This document shows positions 17,445-26,242 of a stretch of 40,750 nucleotides of DNA, one piece after another. Every line of letters begins with the position of its first letter. Within the stretch, counting starts at the first letter, position 1. A program made the translations under genes and the position numbers. The DNA is from Rhodospirillaceae bacterium (lineage in GTDB: Bacteria > Pseudomonadota > Alphaproteobacteria > Dongiales > Dongiaceae), in assembly GCA_016794165.1 (NCBI GenBank), contig JAEUKV010000260.1, positions 1-40,750 of the forward strand. The letters are read 5' to 3'. The notes beneath the pieces were generated by a model. That model ran no database searches, was not told the origin of the DNA, and saw nothing but the letters and a program-made list of their open reading frames with translations.

Positions 17445-18347
17445 ATGTCGCATGTGGTGCTGAACGGTCGGGCGGTCGCGGAAGCGATGCTCGAGCAGTT
17501 GCGGGAGCAAGTGGCCAATCTGCGCGGCGCCGGCTGGGCGCCCCGGCTCTGCTCGATTTCAGTCGGCGATGTCAGCGCGGTGCAGCTCTATGTGCGCAAC
17601 CAAAAGCGCACCGCCGAGAAGGCCGAGATCCAGTTCGAGGAAAGCTCGTTTCCCGCCACCATCCAGCAGGAACAGCTGCTGGCCATCATCCACGGCATGA
17701 ACGCCGATCCACGCGTCACGGGCATCATCCTGCAACGCCCGGTCCCGCCGCATCTCTCGATCAAGCAGTTGCAGGCGGCGATCCATCCCCTCAAGGATGT
17801 CGAGGGCATGCATCCGGCCTCGATCGGCAACATCGTCTACAATGAGCTGGAGCTCGGTCCCTGCACGGCCATGGCCTCGGTGGAATTGCTGAAGCAGACC
17901 GGCCTTGGCCTCGCCGGACTTGAGGTCGTGGTTGTCGGCCACTCCGAAATCGTCGGAAAGCCGATCGCCTTCCTGCTGATGGCGGAGGGTGCCACGGTCA
18001 CGGTCTGTCATCACATGACGCGCAATCTCGCGGTGCATTCGCGCCGGGCCGACGCGCTGTTCGTAGCCGTCGGCAGGCCCGGCCTCATATCCGCGGAGAT
18101 GGTGAAACCGGGTGCAGCGGTGATCGACATCGGCATCAATCAGGTCATGTTGCCCGACGGATCGGCCAGGGTGGTGGGCGATGTCGATTTCGAGTCCGTG
18201 GCCGGGATTGCCGGCTGGATCACGCCGGTGCCGGGTGGTGTCGGCCCGGTTACCGTCGCGGTGTTGATGCGCAACGCCGTGATCGGTGCCACGCGCCAGA
18301 AGAAGCATTACGAGAGCCTGTTTGGCCCCGGTCAGGTGGTCGGCTAG
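17445..18347 (+). CDS. FolD-like protein (methylene-THF dehydrogenase/cyclohydrolase family) with altered active site
   Basis: 300-residue member of the FolD family, full length with both domains. The fold is clear: GIILQRPVP (93-101), VVVVGHSEIVGKP (161-173) of the dinucleotide domain, VIDIGIN, GDVDFE and ITPVPGGVGPVT. The catalytic site differs. Aligned without gaps to E. coli FolD, the Lys of Y-x3-K is Gln53 (a Lys is next, at 54). The catalytic Asp of DVDG is Glu120, PCTPxG reads PCTAMA (139-144), and the GRS/GAS turn reads GHS. Tyr49 and Gln97 remain. Lys56 and Asp125 of human FolD are needed for cyclohydrolase and substrate handling, so normal activity is doubtful. It follows nnrS by 126 bases on the same strand and converges with the polysaccharide operon. 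A C1 role linked to nitrate respiration is only inferred. Confidence 0.85.
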   Translation: MSHVVLNGRAVAEAMLEQLREQVANLRGAGWAPRLCSISVGDVSAVQLYVRNQKRTAEKAEIQFEESSFPATIQQEQLLAIIHGMNADPRVTGIILQRPVPPHLSIKQLQAAIHPLKDVEGMHPASIGNIVYNELELGPCTAMASVELLKQTGLGLAGLEVVVVGHSEIVGKPIAFLLMAEGATVTVCHHMTRNLAVHSRRADALFVAVGRPGLISAEMVKPGAAVIDIGINQVMLPDGSARVVGDVDFESVAGIAGWITPVPGGVGPVTVAVLMRNAVIGATRQKKHYESLFGPGQVVG

Positions 18348-18355
18348 GCCGGCCG

Positions 18356-19522
18356 TTACGCCGCCGCCAGCGCCTTGTTGCCGGCGCGCGGCCTGATCTG
18401 CAGGTCCAGCTGCTTGCCGCTATGCATCAGGCCGAGCAGCGGCAGGCAGCTGCCGTCCGGCATGGGCGTGGTCTGAGCGACGTTATCCTTGGCGACGTGC
18501 GCCTTGAGCCCCCCGGCGTCGCCCGCCTGGCCCAGGCGAATCGTCTCCGGCCCAACCGGCTGCAGCAGTTCGCCACCATAGAGGAATTCGCAGGGCAGCA
18601 TCGCCGCCAGGAACTTGAACTTCCCGTCCTGCACGCCACCCTTAAGCAGGGAGCAGGCATAGCCGGTGTTGTTCCGATGGAGCGCGAGCGGGGCCGTCTC
18701 CCCGGTACTGACATGAAAGACGCCAAGCAACTTGCCGCCATCCAGCTTCAGGGTCAGCTCATGACGGGCAAGATCGATCGCGTTGAGACTGAAGCGCCGG
18801 TTGTTGAAAGCGACAACACCGGCATCCCTGGCCAGGGTGAATAAGGTTTCCGCCGTCACCACTTCGGCATCGGCGAAGTGCTCCGGGTCCACCGGGGGCG
18901 GCAGATGGGCGGCACCCGCCTCGCGCCAGGGCCCGGTCGCGAGCGCGGTGAGCCTTTCCGCAGCGACATCCGCCAGCATGCCGGTAGCGATCGGGCGGCT
19001 GTAATGGCCCTGATCGGCATAGAAGGCGGGGTTGGTCACGACCTCGCGGCCGAAGCGGCGCAAGAGTTCCCGGGGAACGTCGATGCAGGCAGTGCCGTAA
19101 TATTCCGCGAGGTAATGAATGCCGGCATCGATCGAGGGGACGCTGTTGATCCAGGACCCGTTGCGGGCGCCAAGGACGAGCGTGCAAATGCGCAGCGCCG
19201 GATTTCGCGCCAGGGCATGCCGCAAGATGCCCTCATGCAGCCGGGCCCAATGGCGGAACTGGCGCCTCTCGTCACCATAGATGAACGCATCGTTGAGGGC
19301 ATATTCCATGATCAACAGGTCGGACTGCTCGATGGCCTCGCTGGTCTTGAGCCCGTAGAGGCCGTAGGCACTGGTGGTTCCGCCAACCGAAAGATCCGCG
19401 ACGATGTCGATATGCACGCCGCGCATGGCGCTCATCTCCACCAATTGCGGCAGATAGCCAGGCTGCATGACCGTGTTTGAGCCACCGATGACGGTGGTGC
19501 GCAGACGACGTACCATGGTCAT
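18356..19522 (-). CDS. SGNH/GDSL-type hydrolase of the polysaccharide operon
   Basis: 388-residue protein whose first half has an SGNH hydrolase pattern: GGSNT with the likely nucleophile Ser15, YALND (block III Asn77-Asp78) and YADQGHYSRP with Asp170 and His173 as the likely catalytic pair. The second half (about 230-388) is a beta-rich region with no family I recognise. No signal peptide is seen, so it probably acts in the cytoplasm. Such enzymes in glycan operons usually add or remove acetyl groups. ATG at 19522 overlaps the upstream stop by 4 bases (ATGA); a second in-frame ATG is at 19516. It is the last gene of the operon and ends 8 bases from the FolD-like stop. Confidence 0.7.
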   Translation of the reverse strand: MTMVRRLRTTVIGGSNTVMQPGYLPQLVEMSAMRGVHIDIVADLSVGGTTSAYGLYGLKTSEAIEQSDLLIMEYALNDAFIYGDERRQFRHWARLHEGILRHALARNPALRICTLVLGARNGSWINSVPSIDAGIHYLAEYYGTACIDVPRELLRRFGREVVTNPAFYADQGHYSRPIATGMLADVAAERLTALATGPWREAGAAHLPPPVDPEHFADAEVVTAETLFTLARDAGVVAFNNRRFSLNAIDLARHELTLKLDGGKLLGVFHVSTGETAPLALHRNNTGYACSLLKGGVQDGKFKFLAAMLPCEFLYGGELLQPVGPETIRLGQAGDAGGLKAHVAKDNVAQTTPMPDGSCLPLLGLMHSGKQLDLQIRPRAGNKALAAA

Positions 19523-20724
19523 GCCGCCATCAGGCTGGCCTGATGACCCTCGGTCATCGTCAGACCGGCCTCTGTCAGGTGGCGATGAAAGTTGCGCAGA
19601 CGGGTTCGGTACACGTCCAGGAAGGCCGCAATGCGCTGTTCCGACAGGAACTCGGCCATGAAGGCCTCGATCCCCATGGTGCAGGCCTTGTCGACCGTCG
19701 TGTGCGGCACGCCGAAGAACTCGCTCAGTTCCTTCACGCGGAGATCCTTGAACAGGATCGCCGTCGGCAGGCCGACCTGCAGCGCCGCAACGCCGCCATG
19801 AAACCGGTCGCCGATGAAGACGTCGTGCCAGCCATAACATTGCCGCCAGGCGTCGACGCTGTCGAAATAGAAGTATTTGTCGAACGGCGCCGCCACACCA
19901 ATGGCCTCGTCGACCACCGGCGCGATCACCGATTGCACCAGCTGATTGCGCGCGTCGTCGAAGAAATTGCGCCCCTGCAGCTCATCCTTCAGCTGGAAGA
20001 TCTCGTCCTGGAAGACATAGGAACATTTCTGTCCGGTGAAAAACTTTGCCAGCTGTCGGCCGCGAACCGATTTCTTCTGCAGGTAGCCGGCGGTCACGAA
20101 TCGTTGCTGCTCGGGTTTGCCCTGCGGGGCCCGGATGCCGAGAATATTCTCCGGATAGAGCATCATGCTGGGGCAGCCCAGGGCGACGGGGTTCCGGAAT
20201 CCCATCTTCTTGAGCCAGGTTTCCGTATGGGTGCCGCGGACGCCGAATACCAGCGCCTTCTCGTCGATCCAGCGCAGCAGGTCGACGGTGGCTGGCTCCA
20301 GGCCCGACATGTCCGCAAGCTCGTTCTGCATGCCCATGCCGAGCACCACCACCGGAATCCGGATCTGTTCCAGCACCTTGACCAGGGAAGTGTGGTTGAG
20401 ATTGGGACGGATTTCGTTGGCCATCGGCAGCACCAGGGCGTCGAAATTGTTGTTGAGCAGATCCATCGCCTCTTTCGACCCCTTATAGGCGTCATAGAGC
20501 ACGTGAACGCTCAGCATGCAGCTGTGATTGCGATCGTAGTCGAAGATGCGACAGGCGCCCTCGCCGATCAGCATGTTGCCCTTGTTCGAGGTCAGGTAGA
20601 AATTGCGCGACAGCGTGCTGAAGGTCGTGCTGTTGGATCGCGGCAGTCCCTCGGAGAAGGGAAGGCCGGGATGGTAGCGATAGCGCGTATCGGCCGGCTG
20701 GCGCCCAAAGCAGAGTCGTTTCAT
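19519..20724 (-). CDS. Polysaccharide pyruvyl transferase family protein
   Basis: 401-residue protein of the pyruvyl transferase family, which moves pyruvate from phosphoenolpyruvate onto a sugar as a ketal and gives the polymer negative charge. The diagnostic motif near the end is GDRFHGGVAALQVGLPT (305-321). A GT-B-like fold is supported by VVVLGMGMQ (125-133), ALVFGVRGTHTETWLKKMG (157-175) and GCPSMMLYP (183-191). ATG at 20724 has a strong AGGGAGG Shine-Dalgarno and overlaps the upstream stop by 4 bases. The acceptor is unknown; neighbours suggest a rhamnose- or galactose-containing surface glycan. Confidence 0.85.
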   Translation of the reverse strand: MKRLCFGRQPADTRYRYHPGLPFSEGLPRSNSTTFSTLSRNFYLTSNKGNMLIGEGACRIFDYDRNHSCMLSVHVLYDAYKGSKEAMDLLNNNFDALVLPMANEIRPNLNHTSLVKVLEQIRIPVVVLGMGMQNELADMSGLEPATVDLLRWIDEKALVFGVRGTHTETWLKKMGFRNPVALGCPSMMLYPENILGIRAPQGKPEQQRFVTAGYLQKKSVRGRQLAKFFTGQKCSYVFQDEIFQLKDELQGRNFFDDARNQLVQSVIAPVVDEAIGVAAPFDKYFYFDSVDAWRQCYGWHDVFIGDRFHGGVAALQVGLPTAILFKDLRVKELSEFFGVPHTTVDKACTMGIEAFMAEFLSEQRIAAFLDVYRTRLRNFHRHLTEAGLTMTEGHQASLMAA

Positions 20725-21884
20725 TCCACCAATCCTCCCTTGAAATCCTTGTCTTGATCGATATTGCCGCGTAGCAGTTGGCGGGTCAGTGCGGTGGGGC
20801 GTCCGCAGCGAACCAGGCTGAAACCGGGATCGGCACTCCAGTCGTAATAGAACCCGGCCGGTATGCGCTCGGCATTGGCCGGTTGTGCGAGATAGGCCAG
20901 CAGCGGTTGCATAAGTTCGATGCGGGCCGCATCTTCCGGTGCACAATCGGCCACCGGCAGGGCGGCGCCGAACTCGGTCAGCCAGCAGGTCTTGCCGGCA
21001 AAGTAGGCGCGGCCACAGCCATCGAGTTGCTCTGCGATCATGCCTGGCCGATCGGTCATTTCGCGGACGTTGCGCAGGGGCTCGTAGAGATGCACGCCGA
21101 CATGATCGATGGCATCGAAGAGACCACGGGCTGCCATGGCTTTGTATACCAAAGCAGGGGCGATATAGGTGGCGCCCACGCGGCGAATGAAGGCGACGTT
21201 GATGTCGGCCAGCCCCGCCGACACAATTCCGATATCCGCCAGGCGCGGATCGCTTTCCAGGCGGGTTCTGGTCAGCGCGATGACCGCGGCATAGCGGTCG
21301 AGTCCGGCCTCAAACGCCGCCCTGTCGGCACCGTGCCAGGCTGCCTCATCCAAAACAACCGCCCCGCCATCGCGCAGCGGCAGATCGCCATTGTAGCCGG
21401 ACCAGTTGAACTCGTTGCCGATCTCCAGGGCGGTCACCGGGAGATGGTATTGGATGATGCGATCCAGCAGCTTTTCCAGCCGCGCTGCGTAGCGGTCGAG
21501 GTCTATCTGGGTGAGGCCGTGGGCGGGGAAGAAGTGCGGGTTGCGCGGGCGCGGCGCCGCCCCTTCCGCGGCAACGGCTCCGTCGATTAGGGGGATTGTG
21601 ATCAGGATCCGGAGTCCCGCCGCCTTGGCGCGATCAAGCGCCAGGAACATCCCGCCCAGCGGATCCTTGAACCCGATGCGCACATGCTCGAAGCCGGCAT
21701 CGGCAATATCCTGCAGCGTTCTCTCGATGTCGGCCGGCTTGTCCCAGGCGATGTTGGCGGCGGCGACACCCGTGACGAACGAGCGCCTTTCGGCTCCAAA
21801 CGTCGTCTCGGTGGCGAGGCCGGCGCCGATCAACAGGAGGAATGCTGCCAGCCCGCACAGGAAGATCCGGTTGCCGCCGCTCAT
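20721..21884 (-). CDS. Exported clan GH-A-like glycoside hydrolase
   Basis: 387-residue protein with an N-terminal signal or anchor segment (hydrophobic about 7-24), so it acts in the periplasm or at the surface. The rest looks like a TIM-barrel glycosidase of clan GH-A: GFEHVRIGF (64-72), LEIGNEFNW with the likely acid/base Glu158, VGVHLYEP (262-269) and CWLTEFGAALP with the likely nucleophile Glu304. These two glutamates at strands 4 and 7 are the clan hallmark. The exact GH family is not clear (GH5- or GH39-like). ATG at 21884 overlaps the glycosyltransferase stop by 4 bases; an in-frame longer start (21947) would lie inside that gene. It may trim or release the polymer made by this operon. 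Confidence 0.72.
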   Translation of the reverse strand: MSGGNRIFLCGLAAFLLLIGAGLATETTFGAERRSFVTGVAAANIAWDKPADIERTLQDIADAGFEHVRIGFKDPLGGMFLALDRAKAAGLRILITIPLIDGAVAAEGAAPRPRNPHFFPAHGLTQIDLDRYAARLEKLLDRIIQYHLPVTALEIGNEFNWSGYNGDLPLRDGGAVVLDEAAWHGADRAAFEAGLDRYAAVIALTRTRLESDPRLADIGIVSAGLADINVAFIRRVGATYIAPALVYKAMAARGLFDAIDHVGVHLYEPLRNVREMTDRPGMIAEQLDGCGRAYFAGKTCWLTEFGAALPVADCAPEDAARIELMQPLLAYLAQPANAERIPAGFYYDWSADPGFSLVRCGRPTALTRQLLRGNIDQDKDFKGGLVE

Positions 21885-24625
21885 GGGACCGGACTCGAGG
21901 TTACGGTTCGGCGTAGCTCGGCTTCCTCCGACCTGAAGGGAAACCAAGCCTCAAGCCGATCCATGAGCGGCGACAGGTTTTCGGCCCAACCGCTGGCGGC
22001 GACGTTCGCCGCGCCACGCGCGCTGAGCCGATCGAGAAGGTGAGGTTCGCTCAACAGACGTTCGAGCGCCTTCACCAGAATCTGGGCAACGGCCGCATCA
22101 TCCTCCGCGTCGATCAGCAGGCCGTCGATCTCATGCGTGACCAACTCGCCGACGGCGCCGACCGCCGTCACGACCGGCACGCAACCGACGCGCTGCGCCT
22201 CAAGGATGGTCAGTGGGGCACCCTCCCAGCGCGATGTCAGAATGAGGACATCTGCCGCAGCGAAGGCGTCGGTCAGTGCCTCCGCGGCATAAACCGGTGG
22301 CTCCAGCGCAATGCCAAGTCCGGCAAAGCGCTCCGCCCAGGAACCATTCGATGCATCGTTCAGTACTTCTGCCCCGATCAGGCGGAAGTCGATCGGCAGG
22401 TTGCGGCGCTTCGCCATGGCGGCCGCCGCGTAGAGACGCTCGATGCCCTTTTGCGAATCGAGCCGCCCGATGAACAGGGTGCGCAGCCGCTGCGGGACAG
22501 CGCGCCGGTTGCGGCTGCGCAAGATCTTGCGCAACTCCGACTCGCGCATGTCGTAGCTCGGGGCGTTGCGGATATGCATCAGCTTGGCCGCAGGAACCCC
22601 CATGCCGTGAAACCAGTCGACCATCTGCCGCGAGCAGGTGAGGATGAGATCGAAGATGTGTTCGTAGGCGAGGGCCACATAGGGGTGTCCGGCAACGCGT
22701 CCCGAACGGGTGCGATCCAGTACATGAACATGGCTCAGTATCTTGACGCCCCGCCGCCTCAATTCGCCGAGCACCGCGTTCACCGGCGCCACCTGGCAGT
22801 TGATCACCACGTCGAGGCCACCGAGCAGACCCAGCAACCGATCAAGCTTGGCGCCCTCGTCCTGAGCCATCATCAAGTCATGGCCAGCGAAATGATGCGG
22901 CCCACCCCACAGGGCATAGTCATCCATCAGGAAGTTGATGCTGGCAAAACCGGCGGGATCGAACAGCACTTCGCATTGTGGCTTGCCCAGCACATAGAGA
23001 TGGGTTTCATAGCCTTGGCGGGAGAGTGCCTTGGCCATGGCATAGGCCACTTTCTCGACACCGCCGAAGGATGCGATCGGCAACAGGAAGCCGATCCGCG
23101 GCGGCTGATCCAGCCGCGCGATCCGGGGTGTCACCGGCACCGCCCCCAGCGCCTCGCGCAGCAGCCGGTAGTGCGTCGTGACTGGTGGGAAGTAGCCGCC
23201 GCGCCAAGTCCAGCGCACCGGCCGCGTGTGGCGATAGCTCGAATCGCGAAATCCGGCCAGCGTCGAGAGCAGGCTATTGCTGGCGGAAAGCACCGTTCGA
23301 TCGAGGTCGATGGCCTTGAACGGACCGCGCACGATCAGTTCGATCACATCCGGCGACGGTCGCTGGCTGCGAATCGACCCGATCCATTCGTCGGAGATAT
23401 CCTCGACGCAGGCCTTGAACAGATCGATCGAGCACATCCAGGCCTGAGGCCGTCTGGCGAGGAAGTCCGGCGTTCCAGCCTCGCCGAGTCTCAACTCGAT
23501 ACGAGTCGGATCGTGCTCCAGTCGTATGGCGACCAGATGGTGCTTTTCGCTCAACCGCTCGGCATGCCACAGGACATTGTGCAGAACGCCGATCTTGCGC
23601 ATGGCTTCAAAATGCACCGGCGCGGCCCAGATCATGAAGGGTGGCACGCCATAGGCGTCCGGCTCTGCCAGGGCGGCCCAGTACCGGTCAATATATGCCT
23701 CCAGGTCTATCCTGGGATGGGGTGCGAGCGGGTCGGTGAAAAGCGAGACGGCATAGGTGCCTGTCGCAATCGCCGCGTAACGCGGGGACTCTTCGTGTTC
23801 CCACCGCGACATTGTGTCGGGCGCGAACAGCACCCGGTGCTTTTCGCGGATGTAGGACATGATAGCGGCTTTGGTACGATGCGAGTCCCGCAACATGCTC
23901 TCGGCACGCTGGCGATAGTCGAACCCGAAGAAGGGGCAATTGGCGCCCGTGAACCCATGGGCGATGCATTGCAGCCAGAACTCCCAATCCTCGAACCCCG
24001 CGCGCATGGATTCGTCGAAGCGGATGCCGGCGTCGAACACGCGCCGCGCGACCATGGAACCTGCTTCGCAAATGTTGTCGAAGGCAATGTGCAGCAGGCG
24101 GGAATAGGGCGCGTGGTAGGCACCGTTCCAGCCGATTCCGAACTTGTCGATATTGGGATAAACCCAGCCGATCTCCGGGCGCGCTTGCAGAAAATCATAC
24201 ACGTCCTGCATGGCCGGCGGCGTGATGCGGTTGTCGGCGTCGAGAAAGTAGATCGCTTCAAGATTGGGGAACTGCTCGAGGGCGAACTCGATGCCGTAGT
24301 TGCGGGCGGAGCTCAGGCCACCATTGGGTTTCTTGAGGTAGAAGACATTGGCATGGGCAACGGCATAGGCGGTGCCGATGGTTTCGGTTTCCGCAAATGG
24401 ACAGCCGTCGTTGACGATGACAATGGCGATCTTGAAGGTGGCAACCTGGGCCAGTGCCGATTCCAGCGCTTCGGTCAACAGGATCGAGTGTTTGTAGACG
24501 GGAATGACAATCGCGAGCGCGGGTGCGAAATCGTCATTGTCGGCCGACGTTGGCAAATGCACTGGCGCGTGGCGGGACTTCCCGCCACTCTCGCCACCAA
24601 TCCGCGTCGCATCCAGTCTTGCCAT
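21881..24625 (-). CDS. Two-domain glycosyltransferase (GT2 + GT4 fusion)
   Basis: 914-residue cytoplasmic enzyme with two glycosyltransferase modules. The N-terminal GT2 (GT-A) module, about 35-300, has LAIVIPVYKHS (37-47), VNDGCPF (71-77), the metal-binding FLDADN (127-132) and EDWEFWLQ. A linker region about 300-500 has no clear family. The C-terminal GT4 (GT-B) module, about 500-900, has FGGVEKVAYAMAKAL, TLFIGRLDSQKGIERLY and the E-x7-E motif EGAPLTILE (801-809). Such a protein could add two different sugars in sequence. It starts 6 bases after the upstream stop, and its stop overlaps the hydrolase gene by 4 bases. Donors and acceptors are unknown. Confidence 0.88.
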   Translation of the reverse strand: MARLDATRIGGESGGKSRHAPVHLPTSADNDDFAPALAIVIPVYKHSILLTEALESALAQVATFKIAIVIVNDGCPFAETETIGTAYAVAHANVFYLKKPNGGLSSARNYGIEFALEQFPNLEAIYFLDADNRITPPAMQDVYDFLQARPEIGWVYPNIDKFGIGWNGAYHAPYSRLLHIAFDNICEAGSMVARRVFDAGIRFDESMRAGFEDWEFWLQCIAHGFTGANCPFFGFDYRQRAESMLRDSHRTKAAIMSYIREKHRVLFAPDTMSRWEHEESPRYAAIATGTYAVSLFTDPLAPHPRIDLEAYIDRYWAALAEPDAYGVPPFMIWAAPVHFEAMRKIGVLHNVLWHAERLSEKHHLVAIRLEHDPTRIELRLGEAGTPDFLARRPQAWMCSIDLFKACVEDISDEWIGSIRSQRPSPDVIELIVRGPFKAIDLDRTVLSASNSLLSTLAGFRDSSYRHTRPVRWTWRGGYFPPVTTHYRLLREALGAVPVTPRIARLDQPPRIGFLLPIASFGGVEKVAYAMAKALSRQGYETHLYVLGKPQCEVLFDPAGFASINFLMDDYALWGGPHHFAGHDLMMAQDEGAKLDRLLGLLGGLDVVINCQVAPVNAVLGELRRRGVKILSHVHVLDRTRSGRVAGHPYVALAYEHIFDLILTCSRQMVDWFHGMGVPAAKLMHIRNAPSYDMRESELRKILRSRNRRAVPQRLRTLFIGRLDSQKGIERLYAAAAMAKRRNLPIDFRLIGAEVLNDASNGSWAERFAGLGIALEPPVYAAEALTDAFAAADVLILTSRWEGAPLTILEAQRVGCVPVVTAVGAVGELVTHEIDGLLIDAEDDAAVAQILVKALERLLSEPHLLDRLSARGAANVAASGWAENLSPLMDRLEAWFPFRSEEAELRRTVTSSPVP

Positions 24626-24631
24626 GAGAAG

Positions 24632-26242
24632 TCAGCCCTGGACCAGTGCGTGGATGTTGAGAAAGCGCGCCCAGGCAAAGTCGTGATTGCCGGGATCCGC
24701 CATGCGTGTGGCGAGATAGAGATCGCTTGGGCCAGCCAGCGCATGTGAAAAATAGATGCTGCCAAATCGCGGTTGCTTGGCGGGCACGCGAACCCAGCCA
24801 GAGCATCCCTCGCTCTCCCCTGGCTCAGCAATGCCGCTCAATAAGTCAATCACCCGCGCTTCATGCGGACTTGCCACAATCGCAAATTCGACATCGTGCG
24901 ACTGGGCATTCTCGACCAGAAGGTTCGCCGAGAGCCTGAGGCAGCCTGTCGGGCAGCCTTGGTCGATCCTGGCAATCGTGGTGCCGAAGGCCGGGGGATG
25001 GCACGATATGGCCCGCTCATTGTCCAGATAGGTAACGCCATCGAAGCGGCCCGCATCGGCGTCAAGATGTACCTGCGCCGTCTGGCCGAGCTGGCTCGGC
25101 GTCAGCGAGATCTCGCGCAAGCCATGGCCGTCCGCGCCCTTGTCGCCTTGCGCCGAGAATCCGTTGCCCTTCGGCGCGGCCACGCCCGGCAGGCCCACGA
25201 ACACCTGGAGGGCGAGCGACGCGCTGGTCAGTGATTGCCTGAGGTCATGATCCTGAAGTCGGAAGAGTTCCAGCGGCTGTGCCGTGCCGAGCGACAGGGT
25301 GGGCAGGTTGCTCCGCGATCCCTCCACCGCGATCACCACCTGGAGCGTTCGGCGCATGCCTGTGACGGCGTTGCGTAGGGATAGGGTCATCCACCCGGCC
25401 TCGATCTCGGCAGCCGGAACCGACCAGGTTTCTATCTGACGGCCATCCTCGATCGAGGAGAGGGTGACAACCAGTGTCGCATCACTGCGGGGCGCCGCCT
25501 TCGAGACATGGAATCCGACCGCGCTGACCCCCACGCTTGCCACCGGCAGGATTTGCGAAATCCGACCATTCATCGCCATCGCCAGAACATTCGGCTCAGC
25601 ATCGTCCCGCGAGGGCTCATTGATGAAGGCGCAGTCAAATGGCTGCAAGCCGTGGCGATCGATATAGCTTTCGAGCGCAGCGAACTGATTCTGCATTTCT
25701 TCGTTGATTTTCCGGGAATCCGCCAGTTGCCGGGCGAGATCCGTCGTTGTCGCAGCAAGTGTATCGATCACGCCGCGGAGGCTGCCGAGAAGCACTGCAG
25801 AGAACCCGAGCGCGTCGCCCGGGTTGAGAAAATGGGGAGTTGGTACATCTCCGGACATGCGACGGCGAAGCCACTCCGTTGCGCGGATCACCAGTTCGGC
25901 TTCGGATTTGTCGAATGCGACAACGCCGGCGAGGAGAGACGGCGGTTCCATCAGGCGATAATCCTGCCCGGTGACGGTCCGGATCAGGAGATGATCGTCG
26001 GCAACGCGCTTGACCTTCAGCAGGTCATAGCTGTTGCCCGCCGTAGCCTTGGTCGCATCGTCGGCTTGGCCGCTATAGAGAACGACCGGCTTGCGGCTAT
26101 AGAATCGCTTCACTCGCTCTGCGTCGTCAAGCGGCATTGGCCGGCGGGCCTGCTTGCGAGCGTCCTGGGTTCGAGCCATGGCGGTACCGATCACATCCAA
26201 CCCCTTTGCAGTTTCATCAGCAGATGCGCGACGAGATCTCAC
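24632..26242 (-). CDS. Unrecognised 536-residue protein of the polysaccharide operon
   Basis: I do not recognise this gene with confidence; its layout is reminiscent of the DUF6212 group, recalled from memory only. No signal peptide or membrane helix is seen. Residues about 40-140 are mixed, and about 150-195 form a predicted coiled coil (LAATTTDLARQLADSRK, then EEMQNQFAALESYID). The rest (about 200-536) is rich in beta-type segments, possibly two jelly-roll or carbohydrate-binding-like domains. The chosen start is a GTG overlapping the rfbA stop by 4 bases (GTGA), in line with the operon's pattern; ATG at 26179 is an alternative that drops 21 residues. Position between rfbA and the GT2-GT4 gene suggests a role in building or controlling the glycan. 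Confidence 0.7.
   Translation of the reverse strand: MRSRRASADETAKGLDVIGTAMARTQDARKQARRPMPLDDAERVKRFYSRKPVVLYSGQADDATKATAGNSYDLLKVKRVADDHLLIRTVTGQDYRLMEPPSLLAGVVAFDKSEAELVIRATEWLRRRMSGDVPTPHFLNPGDALGFSAVLLGSLRGVIDTLAATTTDLARQLADSRKINEEMQNQFAALESYIDRHGLQPFDCAFINEPSRDDAEPNVLAMAMNGRISQILPVASVGVSAVGFHVSKAAPRSDATLVVTLSSIEDGRQIETWSVPAAEIEAGWMTLSLRNAVTGMRRTLQVVIAVEGSRSNLPTLSLGTAQPLELFRLQDHDLRQSLTSASLALQVFVGLPGVAAPKGNGFSAQGDKGADGHGLREISLTPSQLGQTAQVHLDADAGRFDGVTYLDNERAISCHPPAFGTTIARIDQGCPTGCLRLSANLLVENAQSHDVEFAIVASPHEARVIDLLSGIAEPGESEGCSGWVRVPAKQPRFGSIYFSHALAGPSDLYLATRMADPGNHDFAWARFLNIHALVQG

Noticed and set aside
22040-24748. 902-codon open frame on the plus strand opposite the GT2-GT4 gene
   Set aside because: The minus-strand frame has clear glycosyltransferase motifs; the plus-strand translation has none.
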